A DNA stretch of 64,000 nucleotides from Drosophila pseudoobscura (GCF_009870125.1 NC_046680.1:11842001-11906000), one strand, 5' to 3'; positions 13,697-26,454 are shown, numbered from the stretch's first letter. The notes: generated from the letters alone by a model not told the origin. Translations and numbers: made by a program.

Positions 13697-16600
13697 GGCA
13701 GTTTTAACCTAACTAAGGCTTAGTTTCAAATTGCACAATTTCCCTGAAAGTTGGAATTTTTACATTTAATTTTCACACTCGCACTCGATCTCTCTTACTC
13801 CCCCCGACCCCCCTCCAGAACACACTGTGTTTTAAAAAATTGCAATAATTAGAATTTTACACAGAAAACAATTGTCAATTCTACACTCTTTCGACATGAA
13901 TTCTACACACTGGTAGGCCCAAAAAGTGTTGCATATTTTCAGGCTGCCCTTAAAATCTCTTTCAAAATCCACTTTTCTCGTTGATGGGTTTGTAGGGGAG
14001 GAGGGTTGCTCGGTGGGTTTTTGTTCCCCTTATCGTGGGGCCTGCTCTCATTTCTCGTTTGTGGGTCAGTGGCAAATTAAGTGGAAAACAACACAGGCAA
14101 CAATCAACGCTTGCTGATAAAAAAAATACAGTTTGAGAGTCACAGAGTCCAAGCTGCCTTTGGAGGAAAGCAATTGCAACAACAAAACCAAGTGGAAGAG
14201 GAAGCGGAAAAGTCAAAAGAAGCAACCACAAAGCAAACGCAGATAAGGGCAGCCGCAAGTAAGCGGCTACCTGTGTGCCTATGCGTGTGTGTGTGTGTGT
14301 TTGTGTGTAGAAGTGCATCAGAATGTCAACAAAAACCGCAAAGAGAGGCAACGAGTGAGAGAGAGAGAGAGCGACCGGTTTCTTCTGTTGGCAGAAGAGA
14401 AAAGGCATGCGCAAAGTTTTTTTATACCGGAAATAAAAAGGAACAAACAGAAACAGAAAAAACCAGAGAGAGAACGAGAGAGACGCAGCTGTGCAACTGA
14501 CAAAAGCTGACCAAAAAGCCATAAAAGAAAACAAGAAGAACAAGAATTGTTATTGGCTTTGCCCCGTTATTGCGGCTCTCTCTCTCTATCTCTCCCTCTC
14601 TCTCTGTGTCAATGTCTTCCTATCATTTTGGCTCTGCCGGCGGCTCAATGGCCAATTATCGCTGCTAAAATGTATTATTATTGGAAGAATGTATGATTGA
14701 CGCGTGGGATCGACGACTTTTCGACTTTTATCAGCAGTAAATCGGAAAAAAGCATTCTTCAGTGGCCGTAACTTTAGATTCGATTGCAGATCGATCGTTT
14801 ATAGGGGGATATTTAAGGGACTATGGTTTTTGCAGTCTTTCAGCAGATTCTGCCTTGCAAACACCTGGCCAGAATCCTCATACCCTCTAAATTCCAGAAA
14901 AAACGTTACTAAAGGCGGGACGTGAGCTGGTAGCTCAATCAGATTATAGCAGGCGCCTGTCAAGCTGACAGACGGACGCCCTACCTATCAAGCAGTGCCA
15001 CATTCAAAAGCAGTGAAGAAACCGTTACTGCCATGCGTGTGCATGTGCATGTGTGTGTGTGTGCGTGAGTCGGTTTGCTTATCAACAGATAAGCGGGGAG
15101 GCAGCGTTATTTTACTTTTTGATTGCGCTCATGACTTGATAAGTTTCGGCCGCTTGAAACAACAGTTACGACATGACAGGTCTCTCTCTGTCGCTCTCTG
15201 TCGCTCAGTGTGGCTCTCTTTTGTGCCTCATTCCCACTAACGGAACCTGATGCTGATCTAATCGGCTACTACTCCACGTCTTCTTTGCTGATTTACGAGA
15301 GGCCTCTCCTTTCCGGCCTGAAGACCAGCAGCGGCAGAGACAGATCCACATTTAGCCTTAATTAAAACATAGCCAAACCGCATAGCACCGCACCGTCTCC
15401 GATCGTTTTACTTGCAAATTAGCTGCGCAAATGGAACGAAAATAGCAACAAAACGAAACAGCAAACAAACAAATGAAAACGAAACGAAACGAGACAGCGA
15501 TTGCCCTCCAACTAAGCGGCAGAGACGTTAGCACCGCCAGCAGCAGCTGTTGTGACAAGACGGCGCCGGCAATCCGCAATCCAATAAAAGAGACGACGCC
15601 TGAAGGCCAAGGACTGAGCTGCCGACAGCCTCCCTGGGGTTGTGTTGTTGCTGGGTGGGAATGCAACTTGTCTTGAGGCAGGAGGGCCACTAAAGAAATT
15701 CCTCTCAAGTGAAGGATTCCTTGCACCAGATTCCGATGACAAGGCAAGAAAAGTCTGAGAATTTCTGAAATCTTTGATAGACTAAGAAACTATCTTAGAG
15801 ATAAGAATAGAAATATGTATATCCCTTGAAACCATACTCTTTGTCCAGTTGAAAAGACGCCTATCTTGCCTTAAACACCACGATTCTTTATTATCTTATG
15901 CGGAAAAAACGCTGTAATAAATGAGTAACCAGCCCTCTTCCGCTGTAATCACTTGTTCCAACTACAAAAATCCAAATCAATAATTCCCTACACTTCAAAA
16001 CAGACTCGTATGCGATCATCATGCGAATTCATAAACTATTCATAAACTTTTATTCGAAAATTCCCCTGTTATCAGTAATTTCAAGAAATACCTATTCGAC
16101 AGCATATCTTTATGAGGCATTGCGCCACTCAAAGTCCCATTTCAATTTGAATAAAACTCGAGCGAGTGCAGAAACCAACTCAAGATATGGCTGGAACGGG
16201 GGCCCTTGAGAGATAAGACCTCCCTCAATTGAATCGGGGGATGTATTCAGAATTCTTGAATGGAGAAGATCTGCCCTCCGCCATCTGAGGTGTCTCTAGC
16301 ACTGGAGAATATGCGAGACACAGTCCGCAACGAAGTCAATTAAGCGACAGTTGGAAAGGCAATAAACAGGCAACAGTCGCAAAACAATAAACGTTGATAA
16401 AAAATAGGTTCATGTGAATGGAAGGGAACAAAACAAGTTTGACAACGTCATCGCTTCGAAATAGAAAAAAACAAATGGGAAAAGAAAACCCCGATGGGAG
16501 GGCTGGGGCGAACTATGGGAACCAACCTACCAATAAGCTATGGGTATTTGTAAAATATAGAACTAAGCCTGCGGCTACCGCAATGAAATCATATTCGGAA

Positions 16601-19600
16601 TGAATTGCATTGATTGCTCCATTAGATCATTGCCTCCAGGGTCGATTTATGGGGATTATGTCATGGCAAATAGAACTCCGGATCGGTTCGCTTGTTAGAC
16701 AAAAATTTGCATGTCAAACGAGTAACGAGTAAACGGGTTCAATTGAATTGATACTCGATTGGGGTCGGTATTTGTCCGTCCTTCTCGAAGGTCCGCGGAT
16801 CGGATCTGAGGGGCAGCTGTTCCATTAGTTAGTTTAACACTAATTGATAAATGGACAGCTAGACGATCTCCGACTAATTAGGCTCCCCTTCGACCCATTC
16901 TCAAAAATTTGTTCTGTGGGCGTTGCTTGCTGAACAGCGGAACTTTAATTACCGGCCCGGCTCCAAAGGGGAAAGATCAGAGGAGCTGGGAGTTTCTGTC
17001 TGATGTAGTTTGATTGTTTGATGGTGTGTGGAAAGCGAGTTGTTGATTGTATTGTGTCTCGGTTATCAGAGATGCCACACACGAGATAGGGTCCCCCGGT
17101 CGCGTCGACATGCTTTCGGGGTCGGCGATGCTTCGTCTGATGCAACCAGATAACTGGGAAACCATCTGCCAGGCCAGCCCAGTGTGAGAACATTAGCTAA
17201 TGGAGCGCAACTAAACGACTTTGATGGCGCATCAAATGAAGTGCAGACACCCTGTATACAATCCCAAAAACTTGTCCCAATGCCCGCTTCAAGTAAACTA
17301 ATTCAACTCTAATGTAAGCGGACACGCCTCCATTTCGCATGCAAAAAGCGCAGTCTTGGAGCCACTTGAACTCCAGCGACCGCGTCACACCCCATAGCGA
17401 CAGAGAGAGACGGAACACATTAAGATTACTGTTCTGGCTCTCAACCTCAATGGAGTTCTCTGACTGCCAAGTGCATGTCGCTCCCAATAGAAGGAAACAC
17501 TACAAAAACGTAAAACTTGTCAGACAGCGAGAAATAATAAAAAAAATAAAAAACTAGTAGGAACGATAGAGAGTGTCTCGACTGAGGGATACCCCCGCAA
17601 CAGTAAACAGTCTCAAAGATCGGACCTAACGGGGTGACCCAAAATACCCGCTAAGTACAGGGTACAGCCACGCAGCAAGAAGAAGATCCCAAACGCTTGA
17701 GTGCATTTTCCAGGCCGACAAGCAGGCAACAACCACAACAACAACCCCTTCGAATGATTCTGGCCGAGAACTAGAAAATGTTTGATTACGTTACACGTAT
17801 TTTCCTTCGAGGGAAATTCAAATGTTCCATTTGATGGTACTGCCGCCAAATGGCTGCGTTTTGGGGGTTGGATTCTACCCCTCCACAGATGGTTAAAACG
17901 AAATTGTAAACAGAGAAGCGACCGGCAAAAGAAAGGCAAAGGAAGAAGACATAGAAAGAGAGACAGAACTCGTGTCTGTGAGAGCGCAACTAAGCCCGCT
18001 CTCTCTCGCACTCTCTCTGTCTTTTTACCTGTGGTCAGTGTCAGGGCTGGGGACGCATGCACGCACGTTTTTAATAGGTGTCCGTGTATGAGTAATACCC
18101 TGCCGGATTGAATGAATGACAGACAGAACAGAAGGTGGAAAGCAACGGCACATGGGATGTTAATGTCGTCACCCACCACTCGAAAAATGTTGACCAACAC
18201 CCCCCGTCAGCCCCGTTATACATATATCGATTTTTTTCAAGCGCCGAAAGATAAAACTCAAGCATTTGCTAATTAGAACAAGTCTTTGTACAGCGACTAA
18301 GCATTTAAGATAAAACACAAGGCCAAATATGGATGGAAAGAACCAGTAGGAGGAGGAAGAGAGAGTCAGAGAACGGAACAGATAAAGAGATCGCTCTCCG
18401 CGGTTGTTCTTCTCTGATTAGCAGCAAAATGCGTCAGCGGCACTCATCATTCTCACAGTTTTATAAACAAATTATTTAATTTGTTTACCCGCCCTCGACT
18501 CCAACAGAAGGCAGCGGCTGTTCCACACAAAATTTCACTCGCAGAATGTACTATGAAAGGGACAGGGGAGGGTGAGGGGGTGGGGATCTATGGGAACAAA
18601 TGAGTCGTTCTGTTTGACCGGTTCACACATCACAGCATTGCACTTTTGTGTTGAATTTGCCGATGTTTGCTAGATTCCTTCTCAACTTCTTATTTTTGCC
18701 ACTCATTTGCACTGTCACCGCGTTTTCTTACACAATTTCTTCTTATTTTACACATTTTGCCCTCGTTCGTGACTCATAAAAAGGAGCAGCAGCTCGAAAA
18801 GGGCAAACCAGAAGTGCAGTGCGAGAGAGCACGAGAGCGCATGTCAGGTTTCCGCTGACAGAAGGCAGAAGGAGAGAAACCCAACGAGGAGAGAGAGCAA
18901 AAACCAGCCTGGCCTGATGGTAGGGGATAGGGCCTGGGAAAAGGACGCAGAGGAGGGGTGGGTAAGTGCAGCAAACGTTTTTCCTCTGCTGCTTCTTCTG
19001 CTTCTTTCTTTTTGTTGTTTTCCGTCCACTAGTTTCCTCCTCCACTATGTTAATTTTCACAATTCACTGTTATGTGTGTACATATATGCATGTATTTTCC
19101 ACAATTTCGCTTTTGGTCGCTTTTCATTTGTTATTGCACTTTACTATGTTTCTTTCATCACGCAAACGCTTATAGCAATAATTTATGGCAATTTATTTTG
19201 TGCCTGCTTTCATATTCAGTTTGAATGAGCTGCACTTTTTTCGCGGTTCTCTTTGGTTTACACACTTTACATTATTCGCATGGCTGTTGCTGTTGGACCT
19301 CTTGCAAACCGTTACACTTGTGCAATTTACCAAAAGAACAACCAGCAGCAGCAACAAACAACGGGAGCAAGAGCGGCACCCCGATTTAATGACCCGTCTA
19401 CACTCACACCAACACGACACGGAGTCACACACACTAACCACTAACTAACACCAACTCAGGCTGCAAGTGCAACGGGCGCAACGACAACAATATTCACGTG
19501 CTCAAGAGGCCAAAAATTATTTCGTCCGGCTCGGCTCGGTACGTTGTGGCGGCGATAACGAACAAAAACAAACAAACGGATCGTACTCCGTGTACGAGTG

Positions 19601-19700
19601 GTTTTTGGGTTTCGTTTCATTTGTACAGTATTAATTGAGCTAAGATCGTGTTGGCTAGCTAAAACCATAAATTAGGCCAAAAACATAAGAATATCCCATA
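13697..19700. other. upstream region of shot, no gene seen
   Basis: Six kilobases without a protein-like frame. Expected content is the 5'UTR and promoters of the exon-B shot isoform. There is a GT tract at 14287-14305, several CT/GA tracts (about 14350, 14577, 15180, 17400, 18890) and AT-rich stretches. The segment around 19320-19640 is rich in CAACA and AACAAA words like fly 5' leaders and may be a transcription start region; that is a weak inference. Confidence 0.4.
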
Positions 19701-21752
19701 ACTAATCATCTGATTAAACTCTTATCTATTATATTTGCCATTTTGGGTCTACGGCCGTTCTTTCAAATCGCGCGCCCCGAAATGCCTGAGGAAAAAAGGT
19801 ATGGACTACAGGCAAAACGGCCCAGAAAACGCAAGGCTTGCAAGGTAAAATCAACCCCTTTGCCCAATATATCTTGAAGAGAAAATCGGCCTTTTCGTCG
19901 AGGTGAGGTTTCTATGAACCTAGCAATGTGCCTTGGCTGTTTTTGCCTATTGTCCATACCCATGTCAATGGTCCATTTGAAATTACGCTCTCCCGACTCA
20001 TTTTTTCGTCGTAAGAGAGGAGCAGGAGCGAGCAGCAGTATTACCGTCCGTCAGAAATATACCGATGAAAAAACGAACTTAGCCCACTTAACCCCCCTCA
20101 TTTAATTAGGTGAACAGGAAACTTCGACAAATAGTACTGGTTGTAAATTATTCTTGTAGATTCATCCAATCCACTATATTTTTCTCCTGAACTACGCTAC
20201 AATTCTTCAAGTTTCATCATTTTTGTGGAGGGTATTCAAGTGTTATGTAATGTAAGGTCATTGTTGCTGGTCAACAGGTATCCGCTATGAGTATGGACAT
20301 CTTTATACCCTATTTCATTTAACTACCATCATAATTTTGTTTTCCAAACTGATTTGAAACATAGCTAATGACTTTGTGTCAGATTGGGTTATTTTAGACC
20401 TATTTAGGCATATGATTAGTATCCCTTGCCTCTGTGTACCTATGTATCTATATGTGTATTCGCATATGTTTATTATTTTAATATATTTTATTTTATTATT
20501 TTAATATTATCTCTTAGCCATCTCTTATCCACGTCACTTTTGTCCCGACCAAATTATGCTACAGGAGAATTTCGGAAGTAAATTAAAATCTCCATAATAT
20601 ACCTAGGTGGCGAACAAAAAATAGGACCTGCTGGCGAAATGCATCAAGCTCTTTGGATGGCACGAGCAAATAACATCTTAAAAATTGCAATTTTAAGCTC
20701 TCAATTCAAGCTCAGTAAAAAAGAAATATCAGCTGTCTACGACATGACATTGGTCATAGTAGCTACCTTGTACGATATGGAAAATCTAACAATTCAACGC
20801 TCGGACTGCCGGAGACTTAGCAAAGAGGTGGTTCAGCTCTGCCCACCACATGCCGCGACAACTTTGTAGTTTTCTCGGCTGTAAGAGCACCTGGATTTAT
20901 GCTTTTTAAAATCATTGAAAATATATGAAAGTATTGATGAAGCTATATCAAAAGCAGATTTGAAGAAATTTTGTCACGATGACGTCGTTACTTTTAATGT
21001 AAAACAAAGTATGGTCACGAATAATAACAACAGATCCAGTTTAGAAAAACGGTATGCACTAAAAGGCTTAGTTCATGCCAGGTCCGCGTAACTTCCGATC
21101 ACCAAGAAGAATCTTCGTTTGCCTGTCGCCGAAAGCGATCGACAACCAAGTCGTTGATTACCCATGAAATTGTTCCCTATACGCGATTACTATTAGCTTT
21201 AAGTTTAATTGAAGTCCAAAAATGAATATAATCTTGAATCGTCTATCCAGAGCATTTCTGTGAAACTTCTTGCGGATAAGTGCAATTATATTTTTTACAA
21301 TGACAATGCTTAATATTATTAAGAGGCGAGCCGCTTAAGAGGAATATTGAGAGGTGCGACAACGCCGAGCGTCTAAAGTAAAGATGTGAGAAGACAGAGC
21401 TGTTCTGCATATTTATAGATGAGCTATAAAATAATATTGGGGTAAGAAAAATGTATTTTATAATCATTATACAGATAATTAATAAATGTTTCAGGCCCCT
21501 GAGCAAGGTACATGGAAGGCTCTGTACCGAGCTGCCCAATGCGTGGACGGAATATATGTTCCGGAACCACCTATATCCATCTATCTTGAGGTGGCAAGTT
21601 AAATATTACGTACATATGTATGTATTTTATAAAGATGATTTCACAATACAAGCTAGAACAATGTAAAATATGTAAAAAAAAACAGTCTAAAAAATAGGCT
21701 TCAGAGAAAACAGCACATGTACACGAGTACACACTAATTCTTATTAACAGAT
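19700..21752. other. intergenic DNA with degenerate transposon fragments
   Basis: AT-rich DNA with broken open frames. A frame at about 20610-20867 (plus) reads like a piece of a transposon-encoded protein: it contains AGEMHQALWMARANNILKIA, similar in pattern to conserved helices of unclassified arthropod transposon proteins that I cannot name. A short block at about 20059-20107 is repeated near 45393-45440. Nothing here looks like an intact host gene. Confidence 0.45.
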
Positions 21753-23360
21753 AGGAGCCACACTGTGCACAGTATCAAAACATGATTCATGTATCCTTTT
21801 CACACTATCTTTCAATTCATTTTCTTTACTTCATTTGCTGACTCATTGACTCAAGGCATAATTGTCGAGTGACTCCTGTCAAATCGTATGACTCGCACTC
21901 ACACTGTTACTAAAAACGTTGTGTCAGAGAGAGAGTGTATGAGGTGTCTCTCTTGCTCAATTTGTTGTGCATTGTTTTGCTCACTGCAGTGTGGAATGTG
22001 TGAGTCAAACGAATCGAAAGAAAAGAAAACGTCAAAAAGCTAACGAGAAGGACATTTTCATTTGATTTTTGTACCTTTTTGCTAATTACTGAAAATGGAA
22101 AATTCGATTGTTGGTTCTTTTGATTATGTAAGTTTAGTAGAAAAATGTATGCGTGTGTTTCTATTCGAATATTATATGCACATTTAATTCGCAGTCCTTG
22201 ACGTCGTTCAAATTTTAAATGAACAAAACGAAATGAATCGTTTAGATGGGTTGAACTATAGCGACATTACCGCAATCGCAAATGTACTCTCTAAAATCGA
22301 GGAAATTTCGAAATTCCTGGAGGCGGACGAATATCCGACCATGCACTGGGTTATTCCCCGCATTCATGCTCTTCAAAAGTTCACAAAAGACGCTAATTCA
22401 GATAAGGATATTGAACAAAAATTGAGCTGGTCCTTGAGCATGCATATCGACTCAGTACTTTTAAAGTATGTACATAACGAAGTACCACAGAATTGCGTTG
22501 TTTTTATTCCCTCCAACAAATCAATTGAGACAAGTGGATAGAACCCTCACGATTGAAGAGTGTAAGGAAATGATGCGTTCGTTTCTCACTGATGACAAAG
22601 AGAACTTAGACCTGTCGGCGACTTGTTCGAATAAATTCGAAGAGTTTCTAGCTGATTTTATCGAACCGCTTTCAGGACAGTCAGAGGAAGAAGTCTTGAC
22701 AAGAGAAATAGTAGCGTACTCCAATATAAGAGTACCTATGAAAGACGAATTCAATGTTTTGCACTGGTGGAACGAAAACAAATTCCAGTTCCCAACATTG
22801 TACAAATTAAGCTGCAAGATATTTGCAACACCAGCATCGTCAGCGTTCTCCGAATGAGTGTTCTCGTTAGACAGGAACTTAATTTGTGAAAAACGAAGCT
22901 CCATATCAGGCAGCGACGACATGGTTAACAAAATTATGTTTTTAAATATAAATTTAAAAAAGTATGAAATGTAATCTAAAACCAATTAAACAAAATTATT
23001 TTTCTTAGCAACATATTTTCACATTAAATATGGTTTTAACACAGTGTTCACAATGCTCAGAGTGTGCATAGTGTTCACAGTGCACAGTTCAACAATATCG
23101 AGTGTTGCTGGTAGAATGACAGTAGCAGCGTAGCCTTTCTGGTTTTGCTGTGATGTGTATCTAAATCATTTGCTGGGAATCGCACTCACACTGGCTTTTT
23201 TTGACAGTTCAACTGAATCATGACTCTAGCTCATACATGAGAATGTTGTCAATGTGTTTTTGTAGACAGTGTGAAATATTGATAGTGTTCGAGTAGCACA
23301 CGATTCAGTTAAGCCAGATGGGATAATTTTTGTAATACTGTGCACTCATGCAGGGCTCTA
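21753..23360 (+). mobile_element. internally deleted hAT-family transposon
   Basis: The 1.6-kb element is bounded by imperfect inverted repeats sharing the core TGCACAGTAT (left about 21766-21775; right, inverted, about 23335-23344) and outer words GGAGCC and GGGCTCT. Possible degenerate 8-bp duplications, AACAGATA and AATAGACA, match at six positions. Subterminal direct repeats of TCGCACTCACACTG occur at about 21893 and 23179. The coding remnant (22094-22970) encodes parts of a hAT transposase, including the C-terminal dimerisation region. The exact ends are uncertain by a few bases. Confidence 0.65.
22094..22974 (+). pseudogene. hAT transposase remnant
   Basis: Two overlapping frames survive. 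A short ATG exon at 22094 ends at a good donor (GTAAGT at 22127), and an acceptor precedes 22197. The frame 22233-22541 encodes helical pre-dimerisation sequence (MHWVIPRIHALQKF). After a frame change, 22515-22857 ends in the classic hAT C-terminal signature: residues like LHWWNENKFQFPTLYKLSCK followed by ATPASSAFSE. A TGA at 22855-22857 interrupts it, after which the same frame continues with VFSLDRNLICEKRSSISGSD. The N-terminal BED finger and the catalytic core are missing, so it cannot be functional. Confidence 0.7.
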
Positions 23361-23559
23361 ATAGACATATAGATTTATAATTGTTTTTGTGAAAGCGGGA
23401 GCCCCAATTTATGTGTATTCAAAAGTAAATCGGACAATTTTTGTGAATGTGAAAAATGGAGCCTGGCTGAATATATTTGTTGTAACGACGCTACGGCCGG
23501 TACCTGAAAGAGTCTCGTAGTACCAAAATAGGGCGGGGGTTTAATAATGTTCAATCGTA

Positions 23560-25330
23560 AAATCGTTTGCTATTCCGAGGATGGGTGAAATCCATAATAA
23601 ATGGATTAAAAACCTAAACATATGTATCAAAATACAACACACGCTCCCGAGTATGCGCGAAGCATTTCCAGAAGGAGTGTATTTTGAACGGGAGGATTCG
23701 AACAGGAAGTCTTCCAACCGAAAATTTGGGTAAGTTAGTAAAATAAGTTAGTTTCTAGTTAGTTTTTATAGTCTGTCCGTCTGTCGAACCTACACAAATG
23801 TGTTTCACAAATGTTTAATGTAGCCATACTGACTAGTTATCGGGTATAAATGTAGAGTTGCGGCCGCAGCAGCAACTCACAACGTTCCACCCGCTATTGT
23901 ACTTCATTCAAACAAATTAAAATGATATTAATTACTTTTATTTACATTTTTGTTAATTTAGGACATAAGCCATTGTTTGAGAGTTCGCTCAGCAATTGGC
24001 AAAAAAAAAGACATTGTTTCAATAGAATATATTGAAAACAAAACTGCCGATCTATCAATAGATAATATTGAAAAGCATAACATAGATCTATCAATAGATA
24101 ATAATGATATCAATTACAATGAAGATACATATTTGTCTCAAGAATCCGGCTATGAATTTTTGGAAAAGAAATGTAAAGCCCTAAATGAGGAAAATATTTC
24201 CCTAAAAGAGGAAATTAAAAATTTGCATGAAAAATTGCACGCATTCACTGTCCAAGGTGAAGATAGTACAAATTATTTACAAAAAATAAATGATTAAGGG
24301 AAAGAAATTTCTCAACTTAAATCAAAGAGCACGAACAGGACTCATGAAGAAAAACAATGTGTTTCGCCGCCGCTCCAAGTATTTGAGCCTGGCTTTCAAG
24401 GCGAACATATTAAAAAGTTGAAGAAACTTGTACATAAAATGGATGAGAGTCACAGAAATTGTTCACTAATTTTTGATGAAATGTTCATCCAACCAGAAAT
24501 ATGCTATCTTGCCAATGTTGACCGAGCAATTGGTTACGTAGACCTGGGAGACGGAATTTCCGATAAGGCACAATACTCCTCCCAAGCCACTGGAATGTTG
24601 ACATTCCTTGTTAGAGGGCTGGTAAGTGATTACAGCTATTTTGTTAACAAAAATGTAACTCACAAATACGCCCAAGCCATTGGTCAGGCGGGTAAGTGTT
24701 GCACTGCAGCCGGCTTAAATGTCCGCGCTATAGTCTGCGATCAGGCAGCAGTAAACACGGCGGGTCTTGAAAAAATAGACCGTGAAAGATTGATCAATCC
24801 GCCAGTGCCTTAGTTCGTGTGCGATTACGTACATTTACTCAAGAGTGTTAGAAATAACTTCTTGACACACGACATAACTACACCAGTCGGAAAAGCGACA
24901 TGGAAAGTGATCGAAAAGTTTTATGAAGTCGATTCATTAAACTCTTTTCGCTTGGCACCCAAGATTACGGAAAAGCACATCAATCCGCAAGGATATGATA
25001 GAATGAATACCGAATTGGCTGTTCATGTTTTTTCGAATACGGTCAGCGCAGGCATTAAAATGTTTGCTGATCGTGATACTTTTGAAGACAAGGATGCAGC
25101 CATTGCTACATCCATTTTTTAAAAAGTATGAACGATGGTTTCGATGTATTGAACAAAACATATTTCCGTGCCAATAGAACCACCAATCGCTTGGATGAAT
25201 TCGTAAGTTATTTGGGAAAGATTAAATTCAAAACTACTCCATGCGATAGAAATATTGTAGAAAAATGCGTTAAGCATGATTTGGAGTGGTTTACGGTTTC
25301 TAGTCCATGCGCTTCTCATAGACGATAAAT
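23560..25330 (+). pseudogene. P-superfamily (THAP9-like) transposase relic
   Basis: A frame from about 23977 to 25122 encodes a coiled-coil stretch (residues like LEKKCKALNEENISLKEEIK) followed by a transposase-like core with FDEMFIQPE, a glycine-rich strand and VCDYVHLLKSVRNN. This order resembles the P-element/THAP9 family (leucine-zipper region, then RNase-H-like core). In-frame stops at 24295-24297 and 24811-24813 and a frame change near 25122 break it; remnants continue to about 25328. An upstream segment ending at a donor near 23729 may be the remains of the THAP exon, and an SGM-like tail lies in the presumed intron. Family assignment is by eye. Confidence 0.6.
23821..23890 (+). repeat. 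3' tail of an SGM/DINE-like repeat
   Basis: About 70 bases match the right end of the full element at 27549-28318: GCCATACTGACTA, a TCGGGTATAA block, then a hairpin (GAGTTGC ... GCAACTC) and CACAACGTTCC. It lies in what would be the intron of the P-like relic, so it may be a nested insertion. Confidence 0.6.
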
Positions 25331-25743
25331 CGTAGAGCACTTGATAAAAGTGTTTGTGTCTACGAACTATAAGTGGTCCAATGATAAATTAAATACCAAT
25401 AAATGTATAATAGCAGACAAAAAGGATTTAGAAATAACCGAAAAAAAAAAATGGATGCATGAAGGGCAGCTGCATTCTTAAAAGAATAGCCAAACAAATA
25501 AAGGGAATAATAAAAGATGGCTTTTGTGAATAGAAAATATTTACAACATGCTGAAAGGCACTTATCGCCCTTTAATTTATAATTTATGGCTGCAGAAATG
25601 TAGGCTGTCCGATTTACCATCTTTTTCATTATTGAAAAAGAAAAGATCGCTGATGAGGAAGAGTGGTGTCTTCCGAAACAGTCTAATCAGCTCCATATTG
25701 TTGTTTTTGTTTACCGTTTTAAGTTTTTTTTTTTTGCGCGGAA
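25331..25743. other. transposon-graveyard spacer
   Basis: AT-rich sequence with only short, unlikely frames. It may be the eroded right part of the P-like element. No terminal repeat was identified. Confidence 0.35.
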
Positions 25744-25881
25744 ATGTCGGAGCTCTCGAACCTGGAGACACTTTCAAACAAGGACCTCCTGGCCATGCGC
25801 AAGGAGCACGGCCTGCCCTCCGTCGGGGTAGCCGACAGCACTCGTGCCTGCATCATCCCCGCCGAGGGTTTATTTAATTGA
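25744..25881 (+). pseudogene. orphan LEM-domain fragment
   Basis: A 45-codon frame starting MSELSNLETLSNKDLLAMRK reads as the N-terminal LEM fold of inner-nuclear-membrane proteins such as Otefin, Bocksbeutel or MAN1: an acidic first helix, LSNKDL, then HGLPSVGVADSTR, where family members have GLP-x-x-P-V-T-x-x-T-R. The C-terminal basic end of the domain is replaced (ACIIPAEG then a stop). The segment is GC-rich and codon-like inside AT-rich repeat DNA, so it looks like a captured or duplicated piece of a host gene. I infer it is non-functional. A poly-T/GC junction (25724-25740) precedes the ATG. Confidence 0.55.
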
Positions 25882-25969
25882 AGTTTAAATTAGCTTTTAA
25901 ATAATTTAGTTTTAAACAATTTAAACCGACTAATAGAATCAAAAGCTATGCCCCCCGAGAAGAAGATTC

Positions 25970-26354
25970 GTTGCGGAGGTTCAATTACGCTCCAAGAAGT
26001 GTGGTTGCGGAGGTTCAATTACGCTCCAAGAAGTGTGGTTGCGGAGGTTCAATTACGCTCCAAGAAGTGTGGTTGCGGAGGTTTAGCAACGCTCCAAGAA
26101 GTGTGGTTGCGGAGGTTCAATTACGCTCCAAGAAGTAAGGTTGCGGAGGTGTAAAAACGCTCCATGAAGTGTGGTTGCGGAGGTTCAATTAGCTCCAAGA
26201 AGTGGGGTTGCGGAGGTTCGATTACGCTCCAAGAAGTGTGGTTGCGGAGGTGTAATAACGCTCCAAGAAGTGTGGTTGCGGAGGTTCCATTACGCTCCAA
26301 GAAGTGTGGTTGCGGAGGTTTAATAACGCTCCAAGAAGTGTGGTTGCGGAGGTT
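25970..26354 (+). repeat. 34-bp minisatellite, about 11 copies
   Basis: A tandem array with unit GTTGCGGAGGTTCAATTACG plus CTCCAAGAAGTGTG (34 bp). Copies differ by single substitutions (for example TTTAGCAACG or TGTAATAACG in place of TTCAATTACG) and at least one copy has a single-base deletion. Because 34 is not a multiple of three, the open frames on both strands shift from unit to unit and are not evidence for a protein. It starts about 90 bases after the LEM fragment. Confidence 0.9.
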
Positions 26355-26454
26355 AAAAATTCTGGCGGGCTTGTGGCTCTGGCGTAGTTGCTTTATATAC
26401 AAAATTCAGCTTGTAATGTGACCGTTGGTGTTGCGCTACGGGCACACTGAGTAC

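Noticed and set aside
14930..14990. tRNA-like A box (GAGCTGGTAGCTCAATCAG)
   Set aside because: No matching B box (GGTTCGAATCC type), and no cloverleaf or acceptor stem can be formed with nearby sequence.
25948..26421. Three open frames of 68-93 codons over the minisatellite on both strands
   Set aside because: They are by-products of the 34-bp tandem unit; the frame shifts each unit and the peptides are repeats of the array, not a protein.
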